Below, piece by piece: positions 1-9,331 of a stretch of 64,000 bases of DNA (position 1 is the first letter of the stretch; every line of letters starts with the position of its first letter). The DNA comes from Sinorhizobium terangae (GTDB lineage: Bacteria > Pseudomonadota > Alphaproteobacteria > Rhizobiales > Rhizobiaceae): assembly GCF_029714365.1 (NCBI RefSeq), contig NZ_CP121659.1:124001-188000 (forward strand), given 5' to 3'. A model generated the notes under the pieces. It worked only from the letters and a program-made list of their open reading frames with translations, was not told the origin of the DNA and did not search any database. The position numbers and the translations under genes were made by a program.

Positions 1-696
1 CTGCCGCTGCACACGACGCTTGCCTTCGTGAAACTCGTCAACGGTCATGCGAGCTATGCCTTCTTCGACGAGAACACCGCGGGGCGAATGATCACCAGCG
101 AGCATCTGCCGGCGCTCGGCGATTCCTGCGAAGCGCTGCATTTCGGGGCGATCAGCCTCATTCCCGAGCCATGTGGCTCGACTTATGAAACCTTGATGGT
201 GCGCGAGCACGAGAAACGCGTGATCTCATTCGATCCGAACATCCGCCCCGGTTTCATCAAGGACCGCGAGGCGCATCTCGGCCGCATGAACCGCATGGCC
301 GCGATGTCCGACATCATCAAGTTCTCGGACGAGGATCTCGCCTGGTTCGGCATGGAAGGGAGCCATGACGAGCTTGCCGCCGAATGGCTGAAACGCGGCC
401 CCAAGCTGGTGCTGATCACAAAGGGCGCCGATGGCGCGGTGGGCTATACAAGAAACCACAAGGTCGAAGTCGCTGGCGAACGCGTCGCGGTTGTCGATAC
501 GGTCGGCGCCGGCGATACGTTCGATGCCGGCGTGCTGGCTTCATTGAAGCTCAACAGCCTGCTGACCAGGGGTGCGGTGGCAAATCTGAGCGAAGAGGCG
601 GTCCGTCAGGCGCTGGCGCTCGGCGCAAAGGCAGCCGCGGTCACAGTCTCGCGTGCCGGCGCAAATCCGCCATGGCGGCATGAGCTCGGGCTTTGA
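1..696 (+). CDS. frk: PfkB-family sugar kinase, 3' part (fructokinase-like)
   Basis: The reading frame is open from the first base, so the start lies outside the window; the GTG at 28 is internal. The visible 231 residues are the C-terminal two thirds of a ribokinase/PfkB-fold kinase, which phosphorylates a sugar with ATP in the cytoplasm. The PfkB signature with the catalytic Asp is present as VDTVGAGDTFDAG (about 496-534), preceded by the LVLITKGADGAVGY strand-turn typical of the family. The fructokinase assignment rests on similarity to rhizobial Frk and on the convergent neighbour pgi, which would take fructose-6-phosphate into the Entner-Doudoroff route. Other PfkB sugar kinases cannot be excluded without the substrate-binding N-terminus. 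Confidence 0.85.
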   Translation: MPLHTTLAFVKLVNGHASYAFFDENTAGRMITSEHLPALGDSCEALHFGAISLIPEPCGSTYETLMVREHEKRVISFDPNIRPGFIKDREAHLGRMNRMAAMSDIIKFSDEDLAWFGMEGSHDELAAEWLKRGPKLVLITKGADGAVGYTRNHKVEVAGERVAVVDTVGAGDTFDAGVLASLKLNSLLTRGAVANLSEEAVRQALALGAKAAAVTVSRAGANPPWRHELGL

Positions 697-780
697 GGTT
701 GATACCTGCGACATCAGGCCATCGGCCGATATGATCGGCATTTGATCGCAGTACGGAGAAATCTGGACCGGAATCGTCGC

Positions 781-1052
781 CACCCCCTCTGCCCTGCCGG
801 GCATCTCCCCACAAGGGGGAGATCGGCAAGCGGCAAAGTCTCGCTCCGCCAAACCCGCGGTATCCAGTGCAGAGGTATCTCCGGCCAGGAGCGTGCCCCC
901 AGCTACAGCGCCGCGCGTCCAATCGGACGCGCAAAGGTCGCTGTAGCATATTGAATTGCTGCATGACTTTGTCCTTAAATCGATTCCGATTTAAGGAATC
1001 ATGCAGTAATCTCCCCCCTGTGGGGGAGATGCCCGGCAGGGCAGAGGGGGGC
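781..1052. repeat. RIME-like intergenic palindrome carrying an inserted ABC element
   Basis: Two perfectly complementary 28-nt arms at 783-810 and 1023-1050 bound a 212-nt interior. The interior holds a short local hairpin next to each arm (around 805-824 and 1011-1030) and, between them, a complete ABC-type element at 903-1008. It fills nearly all of the 374-nt gap between the convergent frk and pgi genes. The arm sequence and convergent-gene location fit rhizobial RIME elements; the nesting of one repeat in another is read directly from the sequence. Confidence 0.8.
903..1008 (+). repeat. ABC-type palindromic mosaic element
   Basis: Begins with the outer arm CTACAGCG, holds an inner GCGCGTC/GACGCGC hairpin, closes with CGCTGTAG, then a second palindrome built on CCTTAAATCG/CGATTTAAGG and closed by CATGCAGTA. 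This two-module pattern recurs at 31420, 47812, 49795 and 57553 (the last two inverted), with partial copies elsewhere in the window. Confidence 0.85.
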
Positions 1053-1070
1053 GTCGCTCGCTGCTTTCGC

Positions 1071-2696
1071 TCAGCGCGCCGCCTTCAACAACGCCGCAAC
1101 AAGGCCGGCCGTCGAAGAATCATGCCCCTCGGCGCTTTCCTTGCCTTCAACGACCGGAAGCAGCCCCGTGGCCAATTCCTTGCCAAGCTCGACGCCCCAT
1201 TGGTCAAAGGAATTGATGTTGAAGAGCGCACCTTCGACGAAGACGCGATGTTCGTAAAGCGCGATCAGACGCCCAAGCGCGAAGGGATCGAGCTCATCGT
1301 AGACGATGGTGATAGACGGCCGGTTGCCGGTGAAGACGCGATGCGGCGCGATGTTGTCGGCCTTGGCGTCATCCATGCCCTTCGAGGTGAGTTGTGCCTT
1401 GGCTTCGGCAAGCGTGCGACCCTTCATCAAGGCCTCCGATTGCGCCAGGCAGTTCGCCATCAGCAGTTGGTGCTGGTGACGCAGTTGCTTTTCGTGGCCA
1501 TTGGCGGCGATCATGAACTCGGCCGGGATGATGTCGGTGCCCTGGTGGATCAATTGGTAGAAGGCGTGCTGGCCGTTGGTGCCCGGTTCGCCCCAGACGA
1601 CGGGACCGGTCGAGAATTCGACCGGTGTGCTGTCCATGGTGACGCCCTTGCCGTTCGATTCCATGTCGAGCTGCTGCAGATAGGCCGGGAAGCGCGCAAG
1701 GCGCTGGTCGTAGGGCAGGATCGCCCGCGACGGATAGCCGAGCACGTTGCGGTGATAGAAGCCGATCAGGCCAAGCAGCATCGGAACGTTCTGGCGCAGC
1801 GGGGCGTTGCGGAAATGTTCGTCGATGGCATGGCCGCCGTCGAGGAAGCGCCCGAAATTTTCCTTGCCGATCGCGATCATCAGGGGCAGGCCGATCGCCG
1901 ACCAGATCGAATAGCGTCCGCCGACCCAGTCCCAGAAGCCGAAGACGCGCGCCTGATCGATGCCGAAGGCCGCGACCTTGTCGAGCGCGGTGGAGACCGC
2001 CGCGAAGTGGTGGCCGACTGCCGCCTCGCCGAGCTTGCCGGCGATGAAGGCGCGGGCGGTGGCCGCATTGGTCATTGTCTCGGTCGTGGTGAAGGTCTTC
2101 GAGGCGACGATGAAGAGCGCGGTTTCCGGGTCGATAAGTTTCAGCGTGTCGGCGATATGCGCACCGTCGATATTGGAAACGAAATGCAGCCGCGGGCCGT
2201 CGTGGAAGGGAGCGAGCGCCAGCGTTGCCATCACAGGGCCGAGGTCTGAACCGCCAATGCCAATGTTGATGACATCGGTGATCTTCTTGCCGGTGGCGCC
2301 CTTCAAGGCGCCCGAACGAATGTCATCGGCAAAGGCCCCCATCGCATCGAGCACAGCGTTGACATCGGGCATCACGTCCTTGCCGTCGACAAGCACGGGC
2401 CGGTTGCTCCGGTTCCTGAGCGCCGTGTGCAGCACGGCGCGGCCTTCGGTGATGTTGATGATGTCGCCACGGAACATGGCGTCCCGCTTTTCTTCCACCT
2501 TCGCAGCCTTGGCCAGGGCTTCAAGACCATCGAGAATCCGGTCATTCACCGCGCATTTCGAATAGTCGAAGAGGAGGTCGTCGAGCGCCGTGCTGAAGCG
2601 GGAAAAGCGGTTCCGGTCGGCCGCGAAGGCGGCGCGAATGTCGGTTGCATTGGTTTCGCGTGCAGTGGCTTTGAGGTTTTCGACAAGCGCTTTCAT
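1071..2696 (-). CDS. pgi: Glucose-6-phosphate isomerase
   Basis: A 541-residue protein that interconverts glucose-6-phosphate and fructose-6-phosphate in the cytoplasm. The sequence carries the PGI signatures: the substrate-binding [10 protein letters not shown] segment, [13 protein letters not shown], the [14 protein letters not shown] block and the [18 protein letters not shown] block with catalytic His. Length matches bacterial PGI. The ATG at 2696 is preceded by AAGGAG at suitable spacing. It is transcribed towards the fructokinase-like gene, separated by a repeat, and is probably monocistronic. In rhizobia this enzyme feeds fructose-derived carbon into the Entner-Doudoroff and pentose phosphate routes. 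No anomalies seen. Confidence 0.97.
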   Translation of the reverse strand: MKALVENLKATARETNATDIRAAFAADRNRFSRFSTALDDLLFDYSKCAVNDRILDGLEALAKAAKVEEKRDAMFRGDIINITEGRAVLHTALRNRSNRPVLVDGKDVMPDVNAVLDAMGAFADDIRSGALKGATGKKITDVINIGIGGSDLGPVMATLALAPFHDGPRLHFVSNIDGAHIADTLKLIDPETALFIVASKTFTTTETMTNAATARAFIAGKLGEAAVGHHFAAVSTALDKVAAFGIDQARVFGFWDWVGGRYSIWSAIGLPLMIAIGKENFGRFLDGGHAIDEHFRNAPLRQNVPMLLGLIGFYHRNVLGYPSRAILPYDQRLARFPAYLQQLDMESNGKGVTMDSTPVEFSTGPVVWGEPGTNGQHAFYQLIHQGTDIIPAEFMIAANGHEKQLRHQHQLLMANCLAQSEALMKGRTLAEAKAQLTSKGMDDAKADNIAPHRVFTGNRPSITIVYDELDPFALGRLIALYEHRVFVEGALFNINSFDQWGVELGKELATGLLPVVEGKESAEGHDSSTAGLVAALLKAAR

Positions 2697-2832
2697 CGCA
2701 GGCTCCTTGCATCGGAAATTGGCTGCGATAGCTAGTCGGTTTGTTTGCGGTAAATCAAGGGCATGTGTGCGCTGCAGCGAAAAAAGGCGGCGCCCGAGCT
2801 TCGGCCCACACGTTTACGCCGGCCGGGAGTCT

Positions 2833-2969
2833 GCCCCTCACCCTAGCCCTCTCCCCGCAGGCGGGGACGCGCGGCGTACTTTTCAGGGAATTATAGAGCG
2901 AGGCGGCTGCGGCAGATCCCCTTCGCCCCGCCTGCGGGGAGAAGGTGGCCGGCAGGCCGGATGAGGGGC
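2833..2969. repeat. RIME-like intergenic palindrome
   Basis: Outer arms GCCCCTCACC (from 2833) and GATGAGGGGC (to 2969), with inner CTCCCCGCAGGCGGGGA and CCCCGCCTGCGGGGAG palindromes. It occupies the 301-nt space between pgi and the fadD stop codon, where no gene is visible. It shares its arm and core words with the element at 61788-61907. Confidence 0.75.
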
Positions 2970-2997
2970 TTCGCGGACTTTGGAGCGAAGGGGGGGC

Positions 2998-4698
2998 CTA
3001 GCCGCGCAAATCCTTGCGCAGGATCTTGCCGACATTCGACTTCGGCAACTCGTTGCGGAATTCCACGTGCCTCGGCCGCTTGTAGTTGGTGAGGTTGGCG
3101 GCGCAGTGGCGCTTGACGTCCTCTTCGGTGAGGTCCGGATCCTTGCGCACGACGAAAAGCTTCACGGCCTCTCCGGAATGCGGATCGGCGACGCCGATGG
3201 CCGCGCATTCGAGGATGCCGGGGTGGGTTACCGCGACTTCCTCGATCTCGTTCGGGAAGACGTTGAAGCCGGAAACGAGAATCATGTCCTTCTTGCGGTC
3301 GACGATTTTCGTCAGCCCCTCGGAGTTCATGAAACCGATGTCGCCGGTGCGGAAAAAGCCGTCCGGCGAGATCGCCTTATCCGTCTCGTCCGGACGCTGC
3401 CAATAGCCGGCCATGACCTGCGGGCCGCGGATGCAGATTTCACCGATTTCGCCGACCGGCAGCGAATTGCCCTGCTCGTCGCGGATCTCGACCTCGGTGG
3501 AGGGAAGCGGCATGCCGATCGTGCCGGTGAAATCGCCCGTATCGAGCCGGTTGGCGGTCGCGACCGGCGAGGTCTCCGAAAGGCCGTAGCCTTCATGGAT
3601 CGGGCAGCCTGTCATCGCCAGCCAACGCTCGGCCACAGGCCGCTGCACGGCCATGCCGCCGCCGAACGTCAGCACGAGCGAAGAAAAGTCGACCTTCTTG
3701 AATTCGGCGTTGTTCATCAGAGCGTTGAACAGCGTGTTGAGGCCGGGGAAGATGTTTGGCCGGTACTTGCCGAGTTCCTTGACGAAGGCGGGAATGTCGC
3801 GGGGATTGGGGATGAGGATGTTGTTGCCGCCCGTCGAAAGGCCCATCAGCGAATTCACGGTCAGCGCGAAGATATGATAGAGCGGCAGCGCGCACATGAA
3901 GGTCAGGTTTTCCGGACGTGGCTTGCGCCGGAAGGCGGTCTCCAGCCACAGCTCCATCTGAGCCATGTTGGAAAGCAGGTTGGAATGGGTGAGGGTGGCG
4001 CCCTTGGAGACGCCCGTCGTGCCGCCGGTATATTGCAGGAAGGCAACGTCCGACGGCGCCGTGTGGGGCTTCGTGAGGGTCAGTTTCGCACCCCTGGCAA
4101 GCGCGGTCCGGAAGGAGAGATGCCCCGGGAGCGACCAGGCCGGCACGAGCTTCTTGACGCGCCGCACGACGAGATTGACGACCGCACCCTTGACGCCGAG
4201 CATGTCGCCCATGCTTGCAACCACCACATGCTTGACCACCGTGCGGGCGAGGACCTGCTCGACCGTGTGGGCGAAATTCTCCAGCACGAAGATCGCCTTG
4301 GCGCCCGCATCGACAAGCTGATGCTCGAGCTCGCGCGGCGTGTAGAGCGGATTGACGTTGACCACCGTCAGCCCCGCACGCAGGATGCCGTAGACGATCA
4401 CCGGGTTCTGCAGGATGTTCGGCAGCATCACGGCGACGCGATCACCCTTTTTGAGGCCGAGCGATTGCAGCCATGCGCCGATCGCGGCCGAATGGGTATT
4501 GAGGGCGGCGAAACTCAGCGACTTGCCCATGCAGGTAAACGCCGGACGCCAGGAATATTGCGCGACAGCGTGGTCGAAGAACTCGCCGATGGAGCGATAG
4601 GGCAGGGGGCCGATTTCGGCCGGCACGCCGGGCGGATAGGATTTCAGCCAGATTTTTCCCGTATTGGAACCCGCCTGCTGCGTGCTTGCTTCCGCCAT
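2998..4698 (-). CDS. fadD: Long-chain fatty acid-CoA ligase
   Basis: Activates long-chain fatty acids to acyl-CoA with ATP at the inner face of the membrane, the entry step to beta-oxidation. The ANL-superfamily motifs are present: the P-loop YTGGTTGVSKGA, the adenylate-binding GYGLSETSPV, TGDIGFM with its Asp, and the C-terminal lysine region SNVGKILRKDLRG. The start at 4698 (MAEASTQQ) is chosen over the upstream in-frame codon at 4722 because GGGAGAGAGG lies just before it; this gives 566 residues, normal for FadD. A GACGT palindrome at 4829-4844 lies in its upstream region, shared with other acyl-CoA genes in this window. In S. meliloti, FadD is also known to affect swarming and nodulation. 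Confidence 0.95.
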   Translation of the reverse strand: MAEASTQQAGSNTGKIWLKSYPPGVPAEIGPLPYRSIGEFFDHAVAQYSWRPAFTCMGKSLSFAALNTHSAAIGAWLQSLGLKKGDRVAVMLPNILQNPVIVYGILRAGLTVVNVNPLYTPRELEHQLVDAGAKAIFVLENFAHTVEQVLARTVVKHVVVASMGDMLGVKGAVVNLVVRRVKKLVPAWSLPGHLSFRTALARGAKLTLTKPHTAPSDVAFLQYTGGTTGVSKGATLTHSNLLSNMAQMELWLETAFRRKPRPENLTFMCALPLYHIFALTVNSLMGLSTGGNNILIPNPRDIPAFVKELGKYRPNIFPGLNTLFNALMNNAEFKKVDFSSLVLTFGGGMAVQRPVAERWLAMTGCPIHEGYGLSETSPVATANRLDTGDFTGTIGMPLPSTEVEIRDEQGNSLPVGEIGEICIRGPQVMAGYWQRPDETDKAISPDGFFRTGDIGFMNSEGLTKIVDRKKDMILVSGFNVFPNEIEEVAVTHPGILECAAIGVADPHSGEAVKLFVVRKDPDLTEEDVKRHCAANLTNYKRPRHVEFRNELPKSNVGKILRKDLRG

Positions 4699-4828
4699 GA
4701 CCTCTCTCCCTGTGGTCGCCACTGACCGGCCGTGCTCACGGCGAAGAAAAATCCCTCCCGATCTTCCTCTCCGTCGAAGATGAAGCTTTTGCAGCGCCTC
4801 TTCAAGCCGTGAATCCGATTATATGACT

Positions 4829-4844
4829 TTGACGTAAACGTCAA
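4829..4844 (-). promoter_or_regulatory. GACGT-type palindromic operator upstream of fadD
   Basis: TTGACGTAAACGTCAA is a 7-bp inverted repeat with a 2-nt spacer, 131 bp upstream of the fadD start. Its right half (TAAACGTCAA) is identical to the sites before the nitronate monooxygenase (11527) and the acyl-CoA dehydrogenase operon (43325). The recurrence is seen in the sequence; the regulator is unknown. MerR-family LiuR and TetR-family regulators of acyl-CoA catabolism in proteobacteria are candidates. The rest of the 346-nt gap 4699-5044 contains no gene that I can support. Confidence 0.6.
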
Positions 4845-5044
4845 CAAGAGGGCGTCGTGTAATACACCGGGAGAATGCACGAGATTTTGATGCGTGCTCC
4901 AGCATAACTCCTTGCGATCGTTGGCAAACAATCTATAGTGCGCCGCAGCATAACTCTCCCCGGCATCATTGGTGTCACGCCGTTCGCGGCATTTCCACAT
5001 ATCGACTCTTGAGCAGCGGCTGAAGGCCGCAGCAAGGCTGTTCC

Positions 5045-6247
5045 ATGTCCGAAGACGTCCTTCCCTCCGCCCTTCTGACACGTCGCAGCCGCGTGTCTGC
5101 CGCCGAGATTGCGCTCGCCGTCGGCGGGTTCGGCATTGGCACAGGTGAATTTGCAATCATGGGGCTGCTGCCCCAGGTCGCCGAAGACGTAGCCGTTTCG
5201 GTGCCGAAAGCCGGCGCGGTGATCAGCGCCTATGCCTTGGGTGTCGTCGTCGGCGCCCCGTTGATTGCCGTTCTCGCCGCCCGCTTTGCGCGTTTTCAAG
5301 TTCTTCTCGTCCTGATGGCGCTGTTCGCGCTCGGCAATTTTGCCAGCGCGGCAGCTCCGGATTTTTACACACTTGTCGCGGCGCGGTTCCTCGCCGGGCT
5401 GCCGCACGGCGCCTATTTCGGCGTCGCGGCGGTCGTCGCTGCCGGCCTTGCGGCACCCAACCAGCGGGCACGGGCTATCGGCCGGGTGATGATGGGGCTG
5501 ACGATTGCCACGCTCTTCGGTACGCCGCTTGCTGCCTGGTTCGGCCAAGCGCTCGGTTGGAGGACCGCCTTCACCGTCGTCGGCGCCATCAGCCTGCTGA
5601 CGATGGTCCTGACCTGGTTCCACGTGCCGCGGGACGAGGGCGATCCGCAGGCGACGCCGCTGCGCGAACTCGGCGCACTCGGGAAGTTGCAGGTCTGGCT
5701 GCTGCTCGGCATTTGCGCCATCGGCTGCGGCGGCATGTTCGCGGTTTTCAGCTACATCACACCGGCGCTGACGGAGGTGGCGGGCGTTTCGCTCGTTAAT
5801 GTGCCGGTCATGCTGTCCGTCTTCGGCGCCGGCATGATTCTCGGCAACATCGTCGGCTCACGCCTCGCCGACTGGTCGTTGCTGCCGGCGATCGGCATTG
5901 CGATCGCCTTCAACATCTTCGCCTACGTGCTGTTCTATTTCACCACGTCGAACCCGTGGATAGCGATCGTCAACGTGCTCTTCATCGGTGGCGGCTTTGC
6001 GGTCGTGCCTGGCGTGCAGACACGGTTGATGGACGTGGCGGGCAAGGCGCAGGCGCTCGCGGCCGCCCTCAGTCACTCCGCGTTCAATCTCGCCAATGCG
6101 CTCGGCGCCTGGCTCGGCGGCGTGTCGATCGCCGCCGGTTACGGCTGGACCTCGACCGGGCTCGTCGGTGCGGTTCTCGGCCTTGCCGGCTTTGCCATCT
6201 TCTTCGCCTCGATCCTCGTCGACCGCCGCGAGCGGCGGGCAAAATGA
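5045..6247 (+). CDS. MFS transporter, AraJ/YdhP-type (DHA1) exporter
   Basis: A 400-residue inner-membrane protein with about twelve hydrophobic segments. The opening IALAVGGFGIGTGEFAIMGLLP, the loop RFARFQVLLVLMAL and RFLAGLPHGAYFGVAA are typical of the DHA1 sugar/drug-efflux branch (AraJ, YdhP, Cmr-like). Proton-coupled export of small molecules is the family role; the substrate cannot be read. The ATG at 5045 is preceded by AAGG. It is divergent from fadD across a 346-nt gap that contains the palindromic operator, so co-regulation is possible but the operator is nearer to fadD. The next gene downstream on the same strand is 177 nt away. Confidence 0.85.
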   Translation: MSEDVLPSALLTRRSRVSAAEIALAVGGFGIGTGEFAIMGLLPQVAEDVAVSVPKAGAVISAYALGVVVGAPLIAVLAARFARFQVLLVLMALFALGNFASAAAPDFYTLVAARFLAGLPHGAYFGVAAVVAAGLAAPNQRARAIGRVMMGLTIATLFGTPLAAWFGQALGWRTAFTVVGAISLLTMVLTWFHVPRDEGDPQATPLRELGALGKLQVWLLLGICAIGCGGMFAVFSYITPALTEVAGVSLVNVPVMLSVFGAGMILGNIVGSRLADWSLLPAIGIAIAFNIFAYVLFYFTTSNPWIAIVNVLFIGGGFAVVPGVQTRLMDVAGKAQALAAALSHSAFNLANALGAWLGGVSIAAGYGWTSTGLVGAVLGLAGFAIFFASILVDRRERRAK

Positions 6248-6424
6248 GCCTTTGAAGAGATCTGTCGACCCGAAATTTCGCGCGACATCTTGAGTGTGCC
6301 TAAATTTCCCTGTCATGTCCCGCCGCTAACGTTCGTGGCGATCGGAAACTGAGTGTCAACACAGCGGATGGGCTGGCAAGGCCTCGGCTTTGTTGTAAGG
6401 TTTCTAAAAGACGGAGGATGACAG

Positions 6425-7603
6425 GTGCAATTGGGCAATCGTGAACGAGAAAACCTTCCCGCGGAGCCGAGGCTCTTCGGGCAGCCGGCCCATTCACGTT
6501 CTGCCCTCGTCCTGCCGATCTCGGCCGCTCGCTGGCTGCTCGTCCTCGTTCTGCTTGCGGGCGTCTATTTCTTCCACGGCTTTGTGGTGCCGGTGCTCGC
6601 TGCCGTCGTCATCGGCTTTGCGAGCTGGCCGATTTACAGACGGCTGCTTGACGCGGTGAACGGCAACCGCACCCTGGCAGCTACGATCGCCATCATCTCC
6701 GTGATCGCTTTCATCGTCGTGCCGATCTCGCTTGCGGCGGCCTATGCGGTCGACGAAGTGCGCGACTGGTTGGTCTGGGCGGTCGAGACCAATGCCAATG
6801 GCGCGCCGGTGCCCGCCTGGCTGACGACGATCCCGATTGCCGGTCCCTGGCTCGGTGAGCAATGGGTGAAATATATCGGCCATCCGGGGGCGCTCGGCGA
6901 ACTGGTGCAGCTCGTCAGCGGCTCCAATATCGGCAATATCTATCGCGGCGTACTCGTGGTCGGCGCATCCGCCTTCCAGTCGTTCCTGACGCTGCTCTTC
7001 ATGCTGATCACGCTGTTCTTCGTCTATCGCGACGGCCAGTCCTTCTCGAGGCAGCTCGACCACCTCGGCGAGCGGATCTTCCCGATGCGCTGGGAGCGGC
7101 TGTCCCGCGTCGTGCCGCTGACCATCAGCTCGACGGTGACTGGCATGGGCATCATCGCGATCGGCGAAGGCATCGTTCTCGGGGTGGCCTACTGGCTGGC
7201 CGGCGTCCCGTCGCCGGTAACCCTCGGCATCATCACCGGCATCATGGCGCTGATACCCGGCGGCGCGCCGCTTTGTTTCACGCTCGTGTCGATCTATCTC
7301 GTGGCAAGCGGTTCGCCCGTGCAGGGCGTCGCCCTCTTCGCCTGGGGCACGACCGAGCTTTTCATCGTCGACAAGACGCTGAGGCCGAAACTCGTCGGCG
7401 GACCGATCAAGCTGCCATTCCTGCCGACCTTCTTCGGGCTGATTGGCGGCGTGAAGACGATGGGCTTTCTAGGCCTGTTCGTTGGCCCTGTGCTTATGGC
7501 TTTGCTTGTCGCCATCTGGCGGGAATGGCTGCACGAGGTAACCACGCAGCCCGAGCAGCCGACCGTCAACCACATCTCGCGGGCGGATATATCCTTGAAG
7601 TGA
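6425..7603 (+). CDS. AI-2E family (PerM/YdiK) permease
   Basis: A 392-residue integral membrane protein of the DUF20/AI-2E exporter family. Hydrophobic segments cluster at the N-terminus (WLLVLVLLAGVYFFHGFVVPVLAAVVIGF), in the middle (FQSFLTLLFMLITLFFVYRDG) and in the C-terminal half, which carries the family's GIITGIMALIPGGAPL block and the PTFFGLIGGVKTMGFLGLFVGPVLMAL block. Members have been proposed to export AI-2 or act as Na+/H+ antiporters; nothing here settles the substrate. The chosen GTG start at 6425 is the first in-frame codon and has a GGAGGATGACAG stretch before it; a later start is possible. Confidence 0.85.
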   Translation: MQLGNRERENLPAEPRLFGQPAHSRSALVLPISAARWLLVLVLLAGVYFFHGFVVPVLAAVVIGFASWPIYRRLLDAVNGNRTLAATIAIISVIAFIVVPISLAAAYAVDEVRDWLVWAVETNANGAPVPAWLTTIPIAGPWLGEQWVKYIGHPGALGELVQLVSGSNIGNIYRGVLVVGASAFQSFLTLLFMLITLFFVYRDGQSFSRQLDHLGERIFPMRWERLSRVVPLTISSTVTGMGIIAIGEGIVLGVAYWLAGVPSPVTLGIITGIMALIPGGAPLCFTLVSIYLVASGSPVQGVALFAWGTTELFIVDKTLRPKLVGGPIKLPFLPTFFGLIGGVKTMGFLGLFVGPVLMALLVAIWREWLHEVTTQPEQPTVNHISRADISLK

Positions 7604-7612
7604 TGTGCTGGC

Positions 7613-7719
7613 CTACAGCGCCGTGCGTCCCTTAGGACGCACAAAGGACGCTGTAACCCTTTGATTCCGCGCATCGTGCTTTCCGAAAATCGGGTCCGAT
7701 TTTCGGGCCGATGCGCTAG
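7613..7719 (+). repeat. ABC-type element with variant second palindrome
   Basis: First module CTACAGCG to CGCTGTA with inner GTGCGTC/GACGCAC hairpin, as in the other copies. The second module is different: CCGAAAATCGG followed by CCGATTTTCGG within outer GCGCATCG/CGATGCGC arms. It fills most of the gap between two convergent genes (7604-7823), where no gene is seen, and could act as a transcription terminator. Confidence 0.75.
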
Positions 7720-7823
7720 CCAGGCGGTCACCGGGAATCGTCGCGGCGACTGTTCGGCGTCGTCGCGCGAGGAAGCGTATTCGCTGCTGGCACGGCGAAC
7801 GGCAGATTGAAGACGCAGGCAGC

Positions 7824-8486
7824 TCAAGCCGCGTCGCGAGCCTCGTCGAGAAGCCTGCTGACCTCTTCGTCCGATGTCTGGTCGAAGTCGATATAGTGGC
7901 GGCCGACCGTCCGGAACGTGTCCGGGGTTTGCAGACATATGACGTCGTCAGCTTCCGCTTTCAGTTGCTCGAGGGCGTCGCTCTCTGCGACCGGAATGGC
8001 AAGAATGATCTTGCCCGTTCCCGCTTTGCGCAGCGCCTTCATGGCAACCTTGACAGTACCGCCGGTCGCGACGCCGTCGTCCACGACGATCACGGTGCGC
8101 CCTTCGGTTGGCGTCGGAGATCGGGCTCCCTGATAGACTTCGCGTCGCCGCTCGATTTCGGCGAGCTGGTGCCGAGTTTCGGCCTCGACGTAAGCAGCGT
8201 TCGGATTGACGGTGCGCATTGCCTCTTCGTTGTATACGAACTGCGGGTCACTGCCGTCCACCACAGCGCCGATGCCATATTCAGGATGCCCCGGCGCGCG
8301 GATTTTGCGCACCAGAACCAGCTCGAGCGGTGCGTGCAAGGCCTTGGCTATTTCGGATGCCACGGGCACGCCGCCGCGCGGCAAGGCCAAGATCAGGGGG
8401 TCCGACTGGGCATATTTTTCCAGAACGCCTGCGAGCTGCCGTCCGGCGTCCCGTCGATCTGCAAATTTCTGCTGTGGAGATGTCAT
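7824..8486 (-). CDS. Phosphoribosyltransferase-domain protein
   Basis: A 220-residue type I PRTase-fold protein. The PRPP-binding loop is clear as TVIVVDDGVATGGTVKVA (about residues 128-145), and LALPRGGVPVASEIA is the N-terminal hood segment typical of the stand-alone group often found beside dienelactone hydrolase-type or erythromycin esterase-type genes. The substrate base is not known for this group. The start is 4 nt after the stop of the upstream hydrolase gene, so the two are certainly co-transcribed. A GAGGGA lies about 10 nt before the ATG. Expression may be driven by the stress-type promoter proposed at 9285-9309. Confidence 0.85.
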   Translation of the reverse strand: MTSPQQKFADRRDAGRQLAGVLEKYAQSDPLILALPRGGVPVASEIAKALHAPLELVLVRKIRAPGHPEYGIGAVVDGSDPQFVYNEEAMRTVNPNAAYVEAETRHQLAEIERRREVYQGARSPTPTEGRTVIVVDDGVATGGTVKVAMKALRKAGTGKIILAIPVAESDALEQLKAEADDVICLQTPDTFRTVGRHYIDFDQTSDEEVSRLLDEARDAA

Positions 8487-8490
8487 GGTC

Positions 8491-9150
8491 TCATATCCCT
8501 CTTTGAGTGTTGCCGAGATGGATCAAGAACCAATCTGTCGCATGCCGGATTACCTGATCCATTGTGCCGGGCTCCTCGAACAGGTGGCCCGCACCGTCGA
8601 TAATGATGAGCCTCTTCTCGCAGGTCAGCGCCTCGAAGGCGCGTTGGTTCATCTCGATCACCGGTCCGTCGAGACTTCCGACGAGAAGAAGGGTTGGAGC
8701 GCGAACGCCCGGTAGCATCTGTATCGCAAGGTCAGGGCGGCCGCCGCGCGATACCACCGCGCCTACATCCGGTTCAGCGTAAGCCGCCTGTAGCGCCGCG
8801 CCGGCGCCTGTGCTTGCGCCGAAGTAGCCGACCGCCATGTGCAATATTTCGGGAACTTCGGTGACCCAACGTTTGGCCGCCACCAGCCGATCGGCGAGGA
8901 GATCGATGTCGAAGACGTTCCGGCGGTCCTGTTCCTCTTCGGGTCTCAGGAGATCGACGAGAAGTGTCGCCAATCCTGCTTCCCGCAGTGCGGCCGCAAC
9001 ACGATTGTTGCGAGGGCTGAAGCGCCCGCTTCCACTGCCATGGGCAAAGATCACGAGGCCGCTCGCGCCGGAAGGAACCCCGAGAAAGGCCTCGATGCCC
9101 GCTGGGTCGATTCTTACGGACTGTACATCTTCAGGTGTCGAAAAGGCCAT
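8491..9150 (-). CDS. Alpha/beta hydrolase, dienelactone hydrolase-like
   Basis: A 219-residue alpha/beta-hydrolase. The oxyanion strand-loop VIFAHGSGSGRFSPRNNRVA, the nucleophile elbow GYFGASTGAGAAL (G-x-S-x-G), LLLVGSLDGPV with the acid residue, and a C-terminal GAGHLFEEPGTM with the catalytic His are all visible, so a complete triad is present. The true substrate is unknown; members are annotated as dienelactone hydrolase or phosphoribosyl-linked hydrolase. It is first in a two-gene operon with the phosphoribosyltransferase. The 273-nt region upstream, shared with the divergent aldo/keto reductase, holds two GGAAC-type promoter elements. Confidence 0.85.
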   Translation of the reverse strand: MAFSTPEDVQSVRIDPAGIEAFLGVPSGASGLVIFAHGSGSGRFSPRNNRVAAALREAGLATLLVDLLRPEEEQDRRNVFDIDLLADRLVAAKRWVTEVPEILHMAVGYFGASTGAGAALQAAYAEPDVGAVVSRGGRPDLAIQMLPGVRAPTLLLVGSLDGPVIEMNQRAFEALTCEKRLIIIDGAGHLFEEPGTMDQVIRHATDWFLIHLGNTQRGI

Positions 9151-9284
9151 CTGGTTGCCCTCTCAGTCGTGGCGCAGGCGTTGTCGTCGCTGGAGCTTTC
9201 GGCTTCGCCCCGGTCAGATTTCCCACCGGAAACAAGGTTCGGCGTGGTGACTGGCTGGAGCGTTCCGCCGACCTCATGTGCTCC

Positions 9285-9309
9285 AATCCCCGCAGGCGCC
9301 GATTGTTCC
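9285..9309 (-). promoter_or_regulatory. Candidate EcfG/RpoE2-type stress promoter for the hydrolase-PRTase operon
   Basis: On the minus strand GGAAC (9309-9305) is followed after 18 nt by TT (9286-9285), matching the GGAAC-N18/19-TT pattern recalled for S. meliloti RpoE2. It lies about 135 nt upstream of the hydrolase start. Only the sequence match is seen. Confidence 0.45.
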
Positions 9310-9331
9310 CCGCTTCACAAGACGATCGGCT

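Noticed and set aside
2980..4725. A 581-codon open frame antisense to fadD
   Set aside because: It mirrors the whole fadD gene, with charged low-complexity translation and no family resemblance.
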